Below are positions 1 to 8,828 of a DNA stretch of 64,000 nucleotides, one piece after another (within the stretch, counting starts at the first letter, position 1; each line of letters opens with the position of its first letter). The DNA is from Runella sp. (lineage in GTDB: Bacteria > Bacteroidota > Bacteroidia > Cytophagales > Spirosomataceae), in contig NZ_JAIXST010000322.1 of the NCBI RefSeq assembly GCF_027484545.1, positions 1 through 64,000 of the forward strand, read 5' to 3'. Made by a program: the position numbers and the translations under genes. The notes beneath the pieces were generated by a model. The model ran no database searches. It worked only from the letters and a program-made list of their open reading frames with translations, and was not told the DNA's origin.

Positions 1-2
1 GG

Positions 3-617
3 TCAGAAAGTCGCTATCCTTTTCCAAATTGGACAAGTGGCACAACTTGGCGATTGGTTGGTGCTTTTGGCAATTCAACTTGGAGAGGCAGCATTACATT
101 TGATACACCGCCAAAATTTCTAACTCCGGACGAATTTCACCACCGAGTGGAAAACCCCGTAGTAGTATGGGAACGTAACAAACAACTGACAACTATTATT
201 GAGAACACAATCTCTACTTGGCCTTATCCTGATTATCAATGGATTGAAGACCGATTTTGGGTGTGGATACATTACGCTGCGCTGAAAATTGGTAGAGGTG
301 AATTGTTTGAAGCCTTTGATTTTCTTGGATTCCTAAGAATGATGGTACTGGGACCTTTGCTTCACATCAAAAATGGCAACCAACCCCTCGGAGTACGGAA
401 AGTAGAAACGAAATTGGCAACCGAAGACGTTGAAGCACTTACAAAAACAGCAGCCCAATTGAATGCAATTGCTTTAATTACGGCATTGTGGAAAGCAATT
501 GAACTCTATGAAGATTTGCGAATGCATCTTTTTGATTCAACTATTGAGCAAAAAACCGAAGCTGCAAAGGCCGTAAAAGCCTATTTAAAAGAAATTGAAG
601 CAAAAGCAGTATCCTGA
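3..617 (+). CDS. Nucleotidyltransferase-like protein, C-terminal part (5' end outside window)
   Basis: The frame is open from the first complete codon at position 3, so the gene begins upstream of the window. A TTG at 54 could start translation, but conserved-looking sequence precedes it (ending SGTTWRLVGAFGNSTWRGS), so a truncated longer protein is more likely. The visible part has a short beta-rich stretch followed by a helical domain with the motif EDRFWVWIHYAALKIGRGEL. That resembles the C-terminal helical domain of kanamycin-type nucleotidyltransferases, a family often mislabelled oxalate:formate antiporter in Bacteroidota. The catalytic N-terminal domain cannot be seen, so activity is not established. 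The next gene starts 22 bases downstream. Confidence 0.6.
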   Translation, partial: SESRYPFPNWTSGTTWRLVGAFGNSTWRGSITFDTPPKFLTPDEFHHRVENPVVVWERNKQLTTIIENTISTWPYPDYQWIEDRFWVWIHYAALKIGRGELFEAFDFLGFLRMMVLGPLLHIKNGNQPLGVRKVETKLATEDVEALTKTAAQLNAIALITALWKAIELYEDLRMHLFDSTIEQKTEAAKAVKAYLKEIEAKAVS

Positions 618-639
618 AAGTAAATCAATTTAAAAACTC

Positions 640-1617
640 ATGCCTTTCCTCCGCATCTGCACTCCCGGCGGCGTAGTTACGCCCGACGAACTCCAACAAT
701 TAGCGGTTTTGTCGCGGCAATGGGCATTGGGTAAAATGGAAGTGGGCTTCCGTCAGGACCTGCTGTTGCCTTGCACGGAGGCCCAAATTCGGGCACTCCG
801 ACAACAACTCGAAAAACAGGGATTTCAGGTAGAAGACGCAACACCTTTGCATCCTAATATTGTACCGTCGGTGGTGGCGCAAAATATTTTTCCCCAGTTA
901 TCGTGGTTGCGTTCCGGCGATTACTTGGATATTCTGGATGCGTTTGATTTCCAACCTCGTTTTAAAGTCAATCTCATTGACCCCACTCAGGAACTTATCC
1001 GACCACTGACCGGCGAACTGAATTTTATTGCTTCTTCTACGCCTTCCTCCTGGTATTTGGCAGTCAACCTTCCTGATTTAGGCAGCACGCACGTATGGCC
1101 CAAACTGCTTGATGGAGAGCAAATTGCGCTTTGGGTCAAACACATTGAAGCCTATTGGTTTGATCAAATGACATTCTTTAAGGATGTTACGAACTCAACT
1201 CCAACTTTTGATGAATTGTACGAAGCCGTGACGGCAAAGTTTGCGGGACGTACCCGACTTATCCAAAAAGAACTCAAACTCACCCCCAAACCTTACCCGC
1301 ATCACGAAGGAATCTACCGCTATGAAGACCGCTATTGGATTGGTTTGTACCAACGCGACAATGAATTTGAAGCATCCTTTCTTGAAGCTCTTTGTCAGCT
1401 TTGCATTGACACCAAAATTGGGCGCCTGTACCCTAACCCATTCAAAACGTTCATAATAAGAGACATTCCAAAGGAAACCATTTACCGGTGGGAAAAACTG
1501 CTCGGTATGTGGGAAATTCATTCCCACTATTCTTCACTCGGCTTCTCCCTGTTTGGCAGGAAAACGATTAGCGAAGAATTGCTCAAATTTAGAAAACATA
1601 AAATAGCCAAAGCGTGA
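640..1617 (+). CDS. Nitrite/sulfite reductase ferredoxin-like (rubredoxin-family) protein, probably truncated at the C terminus
   Basis: The first ~70 residues (PFLRICTPGGVVTPDELQQL, then a VGFRQDLLLPC segment) resemble the ferredoxin-like half-domain of nitrite/sulfite reductases. In Cytophagales I know this domain at the start of longer proteins of ~450-490 aa that end in a rubredoxin CxxC...CxxC domain. This reading frame is 325 aa and ends in a basic, low-similarity tail (KTISEELLKFRKHKIAKA) with no rubredoxin cysteines. Family-like sequence seems to stop near residue 300 (about position 1540), where a reverse-strand reading frame of different character begins. I infer truncation by a rearrangement linked to the neighbouring transposase remnant. 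Product function is uncertain. Confidence 0.55.
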   Translation: MPFLRICTPGGVVTPDELQQLAVLSRQWALGKMEVGFRQDLLLPCTEAQIRALRQQLEKQGFQVEDATPLHPNIVPSVVAQNIFPQLSWLRSGDYLDILDAFDFQPRFKVNLIDPTQELIRPLTGELNFIASSTPSSWYLAVNLPDLGSTHVWPKLLDGEQIALWVKHIEAYWFDQMTFFKDVTNSTPTFDELYEAVTAKFAGRTRLIQKELKLTPKPYPHHEGIYRYEDRYWIGLYQRDNEFEASFLEALCQLCIDTKIGRLYPNPFKTFIIRDIPKETIYRWEKLLGMWEIHSHYSSLGFSLFGRKTISEELLKFRKHKIAKA

Positions 1618-1827
1618 GTACTGATTTTCAGGCTTTTGGAGGAATAACAATTCTTCAAACCTGCGTTTGATAGCGTGGCGTGCTTGGTCAATGGTAATTA
1701 TTCTGGCCTCTAAATCCCTCAGTTTCTTCTGAATAGCATCAAATAATTTATTCAAAATCCCTAACCGTTCGACTACCAATTCAGGGCGATGCAGTGCGCC
1801 ATAAAGGTATAGATTCGTCAGGGACAT
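1534..1827 (-). CDS. Unrecognised small reading frame, possible gene fragment
   Basis: 97-codon minus-strand frame starting with ATG at 1827. The N-terminal ~65 residues are helical and charged (LGILNKLFDAIQKKLRDLEA, RHAIKRRFEELL) and look more protein-like than a random shadow. The last ~25 residues run antisense into the 3' end of the truncated gene on the plus strand. It sits between that gene and the transposase remnant. It may be the remains of a small coiled-coil protein brought in or cut by the same rearrangement. No family was recognised. Confidence 0.3.
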   Translation of the reverse strand: MSLTNLYLYGALHRPELVVERLGILNKLFDAIQKKLRDLEARIITIDQARHAIKRRFEELLFLQKPENQYSRFGYFMFSKFEQFFANRFPAKQGEAE

Positions 1828-1866
1828 TAAGTTGACTACTTTTACTCTTTGACATGAGGGTTAATT

Positions 1867-3093
1867 ATGGGACGAGCTATCGAAATGGGGCAGGGGGAGC
1901 AACTTATTACGCTCAAACAACAAGGCCAATCGCTGGAGGCCATTGCTCAACAATTGAATTTATCGCTTTCGACTATACGCCAGTTATCAGCTCGCTTTAA
2001 GCAACAATGCCACCGCTTCGGCGGTCTGATTAAAAGTCACGTATGCCAACTGTGGACCCCAACAAGCCCTGAGCGAACCACTCCTTCAACGGGCCAGTCT
2101 GTGGCTCAAACGCCATCACCCCCGATGGGGTACCCCCCTGATCCGACTCAAACTGTTCAAACGCTATGGTGCCAAACGAACCCCATCGGTGCGAACCCTA
2201 CAACGATGGTTTGTCGATCAACACCTGACTAAACCCCGCCAACAACTCCAACAGCCCCCTATTGGACAAGCCAAAGCAGTGCATAACATCCGCTCCGGCG
2301 GCCCGGTGGCAAGTGGACGCTAAAGAGAACTTGGTCTTGCGCGACGGTAGCCCAGGATGCTATCTGACCATCACCGATGAACGCAGCGGGGCGGGTTTAG
2401 CCGCGCTGGTTTTCCCCCCACAGAAGGATTAGCCAGGTACCCCTGGACCAACTCCGCCAGCGATTGATTGACACGTTTGCCCGTTGGGGTAAACCAGGAG
2501 CCATGCGGGTCGATAATGGCTTGCCTCTGGGATCACCGACCCGCCAGCTGACGCCTGTTTTGGCTCTGTGGCTGATTGCCGTGGATATAGACATGATTTG
2601 GAACAAACCCGCTTGCCCCCAACAGAATGGACGGGTTGAAAAAATGCAGGACACGACTGCCCGTTGGGCCGAAATTCAGCAGGCCAGCAGCCTGAGCAAT
2701 TTACAAACTCGATTAGATGGGGCCTTAGCTTTGCAATGACAAACGTATCCAGTGGTTCGGTTAGGGGGTAAAACCCGTCTGATGGCTTTTCCGCAGTTAG
2801 AAATTAGTCGCCGAGTCTATGCAGCCAGTGATTTCTGTATTGAGCGGGTGTATAGCTTTTTGAGTCCCAAACTTTACACCCGCAAGGTCTCGGCGAGTGG
2901 TCAAATCAGCCACTACGGTCGGGTTTATAGTGTGGGTTTAGCCTACAAACAGCACTGGGTTCAACTTCGGCTGACTGGGGAGGGTAGTAACTGGGAAGTA
3001 CTGGCGGGCCATCAAGTTATCAAACAACTGGATGCCTCCATGCTCACGACCCCGTGTATTCAAAATTTAACCGTCTTTCAAAGCACGAAATGA
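1867..3093 (+). pseudogene. Degraded IS transposase (helix-turn-helix plus DDE integrase core)
   Basis: Translating piecewise recovers one ancestral protein. An N-terminal helix-turn-helix (LKQQGQSLEAIAQQLNLSLS) is read from ATG 1867. A second block (ALSEPLLQRASLWLKRHHPR, RTLQRWFVDQHLTKPRQQLQ) is in another frame from about 2042. WQVDAKENLVLRDGSPGCYL follows in a third frame from about 2310. The catalytic core from about 2464 contains RVDNG and NGRVEKMQ, and the tail (2740-3093) lies beyond an in-frame TGA at 2737. The three acidic residues expected of a DDE integrase (VDA, VDNG, GRVEK) are all recognisable across the pieces. At least three frameshifts and one stop make it non-functional. No convincing terminal inverted repeats were found at either edge. 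Confidence 0.8.
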
Positions 3094-3188
3094 CAAACTT
3101 GATGGCGCAGGCCTACTTTAAAACTTTATGTCGTACAGCAATAACGAACACTTTGTTTGAATTTGGGAACGAATAAAAACAGACCCTT

Positions 3189-4088
3189 TTATTCGTTTTT
3201 CAATTTTTCCAATTCTTCCTCTGTCAGCCCTGTTAAACGAATTATGATATCAATGGGAATATTTTCGGCAATGGCATTGCGAGCTATCTCTATTTTTCCC
3301 TCAATTTTACCTTCAATTAAGCCTTCTGTTTTCCCTTCGATAAGCCCTATCATTCGGCCTTCTGTTTTCCCTTCGGCAATAGCCGTATCGATGACGTTTT
3401 TCAAATCTCTATAATATTTAACACTCGCCTCATAACTATCGCGTTCGGCAGCGGTGAATTTTGCAATTTCGGCGGCTTCAAACAATCGGGCAAAAATCTT
3501 CTCTTGCAGTGCTTTAGGGCGATTGTCTAAATAAGGAAGATGTTTTAAAACGTATAGCCATTTGTCATAGGTGGTTTCCAATTCGTCTTCAGTTTTTGTA
3601 AAATGAGGCATTTCTAAATAGATAAAAGTCAATTTATCGTAAAATACCCGACAGTTTTGGTCCTTTAGCTTAACTTCATGCCGTACTTCTTTTTCATCGC
3701 TATCTTCCTTAAATACAAAATCAAGGATACCAACAGTGTATATCTCTGATAATTTAAAGTCCCAATCTCCTTGTTTAGCTTGTTCCTGTATGGGAAAAGA
3801 GGCATAAAAAATACTACGGTCTTTAAAGTAGTTCTGTTTAGCCTTTTGCATTTCCACAATGAAGCGCTCGCCATTTGTACCTATGCAATATAAATCAAAT
3901 ACAGCTTTTCTGTCAACCTTTGAATTGCCGATATGCTCATTTTTAGCATAGGATAAATCGGCAATCTTATGGCGGTTAGGTAGCACTACCTGATTTAAAA
4001 AATCAATTAATAAATCTTTATTCAACTCTGTACCAAACAGCTTTTTGAAGCCGAAATCGGTAAAGGGATTTACATACTTTTCTTTCAT
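3189..4088 (-). CDS. Rpn family recombination-promoting nuclease / PD-(D/E)XK nuclease family transposase
   Basis: The ATG at 4088 is chosen because the protein then opens MKEKYVNPFTDFGFKKLFG, the usual family start. An upstream ATG at 4166 would add 26 unconserved residues. The PD-(D/E)XK core is visible as RKAVFDLYCIGTNGERFIVEMQKAKQNYF, with the D and the E-x-Q elements of this nuclease fold. The C-terminal part has short glycine-charged repeats (GKTEGRMIGLIEGKTEGLIE), which vary in number in this family. RpnA-type proteins of E. coli are known to stimulate RecA-independent recombination. The gene appears intact and lies next to the decayed transposase but is a different family. Confidence 0.85.
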   Translation of the reverse strand: MKEKYVNPFTDFGFKKLFGTELNKDLLIDFLNQVVLPNRHKIADLSYAKNEHIGNSKVDRKAVFDLYCIGTNGERFIVEMQKAKQNYFKDRSIFYASFPIQEQAKQGDWDFKLSEIYTVGILDFVFKEDSDEKEVRHEVKLKDQNCRVFYDKLTFIYLEMPHFTKTEDELETTYDKWLYVLKHLPYLDNRPKALQEKIFARLFEAAEIAKFTAAERDSYEASVKYYRDLKNVIDTAIAEGKTEGRMIGLIEGKTEGLIEGKIEGKIEIARNAIAENIPIDIIIRLTGLTEEELEKLKNE

Positions 4089-4326
4089 ACTCACGTGGTT
4101 ATGCAGTTTTGAAACAAATTTACAATTTTGTAAGTAAACGTCACTTTTAAAATTATTAGTAAGCAACCATCCTCCAAACCTATGTATATTTACTCAATAA
4201 ACAATTCAATTCCGATTTCGTCGTCAACGAAAGGCTGTTCGTCGCTAAGGAGACGGGGAGATGCTTGCGAATTCTAACTTTTATCTTCAACTTTATGTTA
4301 CATACCAAATTAAACCTTTTTTAAAC

Positions 4327-4791
4327 ATGGCATTATTTAACCTGAAAATTAACGGAAAAACGTACAAAGCAGACGTGGACGGCAATACGCCCCTGTTGTG
4401 GGTACTGCGCGACCACCTTGACTTAGTAGGCACCAAATATGGCTGTGGAATAGCCATGTGCGGAGCTTGTACAGTACATATCAATGGAGAAGCCACACGC
4501 TCCTGCGTACTGCCTGTCTCAACCGTTGCAAATGCCACAATCGCCACGGTCGAGGGTCTTTCTGAAACAGCCGAACACCCTGTGCAACAAGCTTGGGATG
4601 AAGTGGATGTTCCGCAATGCGGCTATTGCCAGGCAGGTCAAATGATGACAGCGGCGGCGTTATTATCTAAAAACGCGAATCCTTCTGACAAAGACATTGA
4701 AGACGCAATGGTGGGTAACATTTGCCGTTGCGGCACGTACCATCGTATTCACGATGCGGTTAAGTTGGCAGCCGTCAAAATGAAAAAATAG
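4327..4791 (+). CDS. iorA: Isoquinoline 1-oxidoreductase-type alpha subunit, (2Fe-2S)-binding
   Basis: 154 aa small subunit of a molybdenum hydroxylase. The start at 4327 gives the family-typical MALFNLKINGKTY; an in-frame ATG at 4261 would add 22 residues without similarity. It has the N-terminal plant-type ferredoxin cluster (C40, C45, C48, C60 in KYGCGIAMCGACTVHINGEA) and the C-terminal helical 2Fe-2S domain (C98, C101, C133, C135 in CGYCQAGQ and CRCGTY). The large molybdopterin subunit follows 124 bases downstream on the same strand. Together they should hydroxylate an N-heterocycle or oxidise an aldehyde; the real substrate cannot be read from sequence. No FAD subunit is nearby, as is usual for Ior-type enzymes with external acceptors. 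Confidence 0.9.
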   Translation: MALFNLKINGKTYKADVDGNTPLLWVLRDHLDLVGTKYGCGIAMCGACTVHINGEATRSCVLPVSTVANATIATVEGLSETAEHPVQQAWDEVDVPQCGYCQAGQMMTAAALLSKNANPSDKDIEDAMVGNICRCGTYHRIHDAVKLAAVKMKK

Positions 4792-4880
4792 GCGGTTTTA
4801 GAAATCTATAATCTTTTGACCTTCAAACATGATTCCCATGATTTATATCGCACTCAAAGCGATAAACAAATCTGAATAAA

Positions 4881-4910
4881 ACCTCCCCCATTGGGGCTGG
4901 GGGGCTATAT
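4881..4910. repeat. C/G-rich intergenic palindromic tract
   Basis: The iorA-iorB gap holds CCTCCCCCATTGGGGCTGGG followed by GGGCT, which can fold into a CCCC-ATT-GGGG hairpin. A similar tract lies at 25001-25056. Both contrast with the surrounding AT-rich spacers and look like members of an interspersed repeat. Confidence 0.4.
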
Positions 4911-4915
4911 ACATT

Positions 4916-7045
4916 ATGAGCAATATTCAATCAAGAAGAGACTTTTTAAAGTCCACTGCTACTGCGGGTGGTGGTTTGGTATTGGGTTTCAGTTGGTTTA
5001 CTACCGAAGCATTTAAACCCAAAGTACTGGCTAATACCGCAGCGGATGTCATAGATTTTAACGCTTATCTGGCCATTTCTCCGTCAGGAATTGTAACCAT
5101 TTTCTCACCAAATCCCGAAATTGGACAAGGTATCAAAACAGCCTTTCCGATTGTAGTAGCCGAGGAATTGGATGCCGATTGGGAGAAAGTGAAGGTAGAA
5201 CAATCACCATTGGATACCAAAAAATTTGAACGCCAACTCACGGGAGGAAGCGGAGCCATTCGTCACTCGTGGGAGCGCTTACGCAAAGCCGGTGCCACTG
5301 CCCGCGCCATGCTCGTAGAAGCTGCTGCAAAAAAATGGAGTGTACCCGTAAGCGAATGCACTACAAGCAAAGGATTTGTAATGCACAGCTCGGGTAAAAA
5401 GCTGAGTTATGGAGAGTTGGCTACAGCTGCCGCTCAAATCACTCCTCCCAAAGATGTAAAACTGAAAGCCACGAAAGATTTTACATTGATTGGAACCTCA
5501 GTTAAAGGGATTGATAACAAAGACATTCTTAGAGGAAAACGTTTGTTTGGCATTGATTACAAAGTGGAAGGAATGCTTCAGGCTACCATTCAGCGTCCTC
5601 CTGCATTTGGCCTCAAACTCAAATCTTTTGACGCAACCGAAGCGAAGAAAATGCCCGGCATTACGGATGTTGTATCGTTTGGCAATAAAGTAGCCATTGT
5701 AGGCAAAACTACGTGGGAAGTAATGCAGGCACGGAAAGCAGTGAAAATACAGTGGGAGAAAGACAAAGACCTCGAAAGCTCTACCGACCACGACCGTATT
5801 TTCAAAGAAATGCTTAACAGCACCACGCCAACCGTACAACGTAAGGACGGAGATGTGGAAGCGGCTTTCAAAAATGCTTACAAAGTAATTGAGGCAGAAT
5901 ACCAATGCCCATTTCTGCCGCACAGCCCGATGGAGCCAATGAATTTCTTTGCGCATTTCAAAGGTGACAGTATCGAAATGGCAGGTCCAAGCCAAACGCC
6001 CCAAGCCGCTCAAGGCCAAATTGCGAAAATGTTCAATTTGGCCCCCGAAAAAGTCACAATAGAACTAACCCGTATGGGCGGAGGGTTTGGTCGTCGCCTC
6101 AACACCGATTATGCCGTCGAAGCTGCTGAATTATCAAGCATCATCAAAGCTCCTGTAAAAGTAACTTGGTCGCGTGAGGATGATATGACGGGTGGAATCT
6201 ATCGCCCTGCCGTTCGGTATCGTTTTAAAGCTTCCATCGACAAAGCAGGCAATATGACGGGTTATATGCTGCACGGAGCAAGTATCAATGCCGGCAACTC
6301 CACACGTCAGGATAATTTTCCTGCCGGAGCCGTTGAGAATTTATTGATTCAATCCAACGACTATAAATCACCGATTACCACCGGTCCTTGGCGAGCGCCG
6401 ATTACTAACTTTTTGGCGTATGCCGAGCAGGCTTTTCTGGACGAAGTGGCAATGGCCGGAGGCAAGGACCCTATCCAATTCCGTTTGGAACTGTTGGATA
6501 AAGCCCAGCAAAGACCCGTCGGAAAAATCACTTACGAGCCCAATCGTTTCCGTGAGGTTACTAAACTCGTAGCCGAAAAAGCGGGTTGGAACAAAAAGAA
6601 AAAAGGCGTATTCCAAGGCTTCAGTGTCTATTTTTCTCACGCCTCTTACGTAGCACAAATTGCCGAAATGGCAGTTGTCAAAGGAAAACCGGTTTTGAAG
6701 AAAGTATATGCTGCCGTTGATTGTGGAATTGTTATCAACGAAAGCAGCGCCCGTAACCAAGTTTTCGGCGCTGTTGTGGATGGATTAGGTCACGCCATGT
6801 ACGGCAATATTACCTTTAAAGAAGGCGCTCCTCAACAGGACAATTTTAACAAATACCGTTTGATTCGCTACAACGAAGTTCCTGAAATAGAAGCCCATTT
6901 TGTAAACAACGGTGTAGATCCTACCGGTCTTGGGGAGCCTGCTTTACCCCCAACAGGTGGTGCAATTGCGAACGCAATTTTTAAATCTACCGGCAAGCGA
7001 CTCTACAATCAGCCATTTTCTGAGCAAGGTGCTACCTTAGGCTAA
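4916..7045 (+). CDS. iorB: Isoquinoline 1-oxidoreductase-type beta subunit, molybdopterin-binding, Tat-exported
   Basis: 709 aa, close to the ~720-750 aa of IorB-type subunits of the xanthine dehydrogenase family. The N terminus carries a twin-arginine signal (SRRDFLKSTATAGGGLVLGF), so the folded complex is probably exported to the periplasm with its small partner. Two molybdopterin-binding segments are visible: MGGGFGRRLNTDYAVE near residue 386 and GLGEPALPPTGGAIANAIF near 671-690. The latter contains the glutamate of the GEP motif that acts as active-site base in this family. Known homologues bind molybdopterin cytosine dinucleotide. No maturation factor (XdhC type) is in the window. Confidence 0.9.
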   Translation: MSNIQSRRDFLKSTATAGGGLVLGFSWFTTEAFKPKVLANTAADVIDFNAYLAISPSGIVTIFSPNPEIGQGIKTAFPIVVAEELDADWEKVKVEQSPLDTKKFERQLTGGSGAIRHSWERLRKAGATARAMLVEAAAKKWSVPVSECTTSKGFVMHSSGKKLSYGELATAAAQITPPKDVKLKATKDFTLIGTSVKGIDNKDILRGKRLFGIDYKVEGMLQATIQRPPAFGLKLKSFDATEAKKMPGITDVVSFGNKVAIVGKTTWEVMQARKAVKIQWEKDKDLESSTDHDRIFKEMLNSTTPTVQRKDGDVEAAFKNAYKVIEAEYQCPFLPHSPMEPMNFFAHFKGDSIEMAGPSQTPQAAQGQIAKMFNLAPEKVTIELTRMGGGFGRRLNTDYAVEAAELSSIIKAPVKVTWSREDDMTGGIYRPAVRYRFKASIDKAGNMTGYMLHGASINAGNSTRQDNFPAGAVENLLIQSNDYKSPITTGPWRAPITNFLAYAEQAFLDEVAMAGGKDPIQFRLELLDKAQQRPVGKITYEPNRFREVTKLVAEKAGWNKKKKGVFQGFSVYFSHASYVAQIAEMAVVKGKPVLKKVYAAVDCGIVINESSARNQVFGAVVDGLGHAMYGNITFKEGAPQQDNFNKYRLIRYNEVPEIEAHFVNNGVDPTGLGEPALPPTGGAIANAIFKSTGKRLYNQPFSEQGATLG

Positions 7046-7065
7046 ATGAGGGCAATAGATGATTG

Positions 7066-7095
7066 TTGTCAAACCAACTTTTCCATCTATTTTTG
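7066..7095 (+). promoter_or_regulatory. Predicted Bacteroidota-type promoter for lpdA
   Basis: TTG at 7066-7068 and TATTTTTG at 7088-7095 are separated by 19 bases, matching the TTG-N19-20-TAnnTTTG pattern of the Bacteroidota primary sigma factor. The predicted transcription start (~7102) would leave a leader of ~100 bases that holds AGTAGTG/CACTACTC repeats. Confidence 0.55.
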
Positions 7096-7200
7096 CAGTG
7101 AAATCTGTATTGAGTAGTGGGTATAGAGTATTAAGTTAAAACAGTGACTTTTTACCCAAAATCCACTACTCACTACTCAACACTCAATACTTAATTAGAA

Positions 7201-8592
7201 ATGGCTTCACAGTACGATTTGATAATTATTGGCAGCGGGCCGGGCGGTTACGTAGCCGCCATCCGTGCTTCACAATTAGGATTAAAAACCGCTATTGTAG
7301 AAAGAGAAAGCCTCGGCGGAATTTGCTTGAACTGGGGTTGTATTCCCACGAAAGCGTTGTTGAAAAGCGCACAGGTATTTCAGTATATCAATCACGCCAA
7401 AGACTACGGCATTACAGTTGGCAGCGCAGAAGCTGATTTTGGAGCAGTCATCAAGCGCAGCCGCGATGTGGCTAACGGAATGAGCAAAGGCGTGAATTTC
7501 TTGATGAAGAAAAATAAAATCGACATTATTGAAGGCTCCGGCCGTGTTAAACCGGGCAAAAAAGTAGAAGTCGAAAAAGACGGTAAAAAAACAGAATATA
7601 CCGCCACCAGTATCATTATTGCTACCGGAGGCCGCGCTCGTCAATTGCCTAACGTACCCATTGACGGCCAGAAAGTTATTGAATACCGAAAGGCTATGTC
7701 GTTGGAAAAACAGCCCAAATCATTGCTTGTGATTGGCTCCGGTGCGATTGGCGTTGAGTTTGCGTACGTATATGCCAGCATGGGCACGAAAGTGACGATT
7801 GTAGAGTTTATGTCAAACGTGGTTCCTGTTGAAGACGAAGAAGTCTCGAAAGAATTGGCAAAGCAATACAAAAAAATGGGTATCGAAATCTACCTTAATT
7901 CAAGTGTAGAGAAAGTAGATACCGGTGGAGCAGGTTGTGTTTCGACGGTTAAAACTCCAACGGGCGAAATTAAAATCGAAACCGACATCGTGCTTTCGGC
8001 AGCCGGTGTAGTAGCCAACATCGAAAATGTAGGTCTTGAAGAAACAGGTATTAAAGTCGAAAAAGGCAAAATCGTTACTGACGATTATTACCAAACCAAC
8101 GTTCCGGGCTATTATGCCATCGGAGACGTGACCAAAGGACAGGCATTGGCACACGTAGCTTCAGCCGAAGGAATTATTTGCGTTGAAAAAATCGCAGGGC
8201 TGAAAGTACATGCGCTTAACTACAACAATATTCCAGGCTGTACGTATTGCACCCCTGAGATTGCTTCCGTAGGATATACCGAAAAAGCGGCTAAAGAAGC
8301 CGGCTACGAAATTAAAGTAGGTAAATTCCCCTTCTCAGCCTCAGGTAAAGCCAAAGCCGCCGGTGTACCGGAGGGTTTTGTTAAATTGATTTTTGACGCA
8401 AAATACGGTGAATGTCTCGGTGCTCACATGATTGGCGCTAACGTAACCGAAATGATTGCTGAAATAGTAGTTGCCCGTAATTTAGAAACTACAGGTCACG
8501 AAATCATCAAGTCGGTTCATCCCCACCCTACCATGTCGGAAGCGATTATGGAAGCCGCTGCGGCTGCTTACGGTGAGGTTATTCACCTGTAA
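7201..8592 (+). CDS. lpdA: Dihydrolipoyl dehydrogenase
   Basis: 463 aa flavoprotein that reoxidises dihydrolipoamide in 2-oxo acid dehydrogenase complexes or the glycine cleavage system, using NAD+. In order: the FAD-binding GSGPGGYVAAIRASQLG; the redox disulphide motif GGICLNWGCIPTK (C-x4-C); the NAD-binding GSGAIGVEFAYVYASMGTKV; and the C-terminal catalytic HPHPTMSE with the His-Glu pair. Length is normal for the family. It stands alone, with no E1 or E2 gene beside it, so it probably serves several complexes. It has its own predicted promoter and a strong terminator. Confidence 0.95.
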   Translation: MASQYDLIIIGSGPGGYVAAIRASQLGLKTAIVERESLGGICLNWGCIPTKALLKSAQVFQYINHAKDYGITVGSAEADFGAVIKRSRDVANGMSKGVNFLMKKNKIDIIEGSGRVKPGKKVEVEKDGKKTEYTATSIIIATGGRARQLPNVPIDGQKVIEYRKAMSLEKQPKSLLVIGSGAIGVEFAYVYASMGTKVTIVEFMSNVVPVEDEEVSKELAKQYKKMGIEIYLNSSVEKVDTGGAGCVSTVKTPTGEIKIETDIVLSAAGVVANIENVGLEETGIKVEKGKIVTDDYYQTNVPGYYAIGDVTKGQALAHVASAEGIICVEKIAGLKVHALNYNNIPGCTYCTPEIASVGYTEKAAKEAGYEIKVGKFPFSASGKAKAAGVPEGFVKLIFDAKYGECLGAHMIGANVTEMIAEIVVARNLETTGHEIIKSVHPHPTMSEAIMEAAAAAYGEVIHL

Positions 8593-8611
8593 TTTTTTTA
8601 ATACTGATTTT

Positions 8612-8651
8612 AAACCCGTATCGGTTCATTGCCGTTACGGGTTTATTTTTT
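8612..8651 (+). terminator. Intrinsic terminator of lpdA
   Basis: Inverted repeat AAACCCGTA (8612-8620) / TACGGGTTT (8636-8644), followed by a T-rich run to 8651, 20 bases after the lpdA stop. Confidence 0.8.
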
Positions 8652-8828
8652 AAATATACTATTAGATTCCAGCTTGCCAGCACAGGTTTTTATTGGTTAA
8701 AATGGGATAAATTTTATTGATTCACCCCATTTTATTACTTTTCGTCACAATAGTCAAACCATTTGTCCGTTTTGGATTGCGTATTTATTTTCCATCTGCC
8801 ATCTTCGCGTCAAATCTCTATCAATGCC

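Noticed and set aside
3157-3414. Plus-strand frame with repeated PSI/PSV units
   Set aside because: It is the complement of the glycine-charged repeats at the end of the Rpn-family gene.
3189-4088. Rpn-family gene as the intact transposase of the adjacent remnant
   Set aside because: Rpn proteins are PD-(D/E)XK nucleases, whereas the remnant is a DDE integrase type; they are separate elements.
5498-6019. Minus-strand frame of 173 codons inside iorB
   Set aside because: Shadow of a well-conserved enzyme gene; no start context or recognisable domain.
8698-8734. TAAAATGGG/CCCATTTTA hairpin after the lpdA terminator as a riboswitch or small RNA
   Set aside because: A single AT-rich 9-bp stem with no further structure or conserved motif; could be chance.
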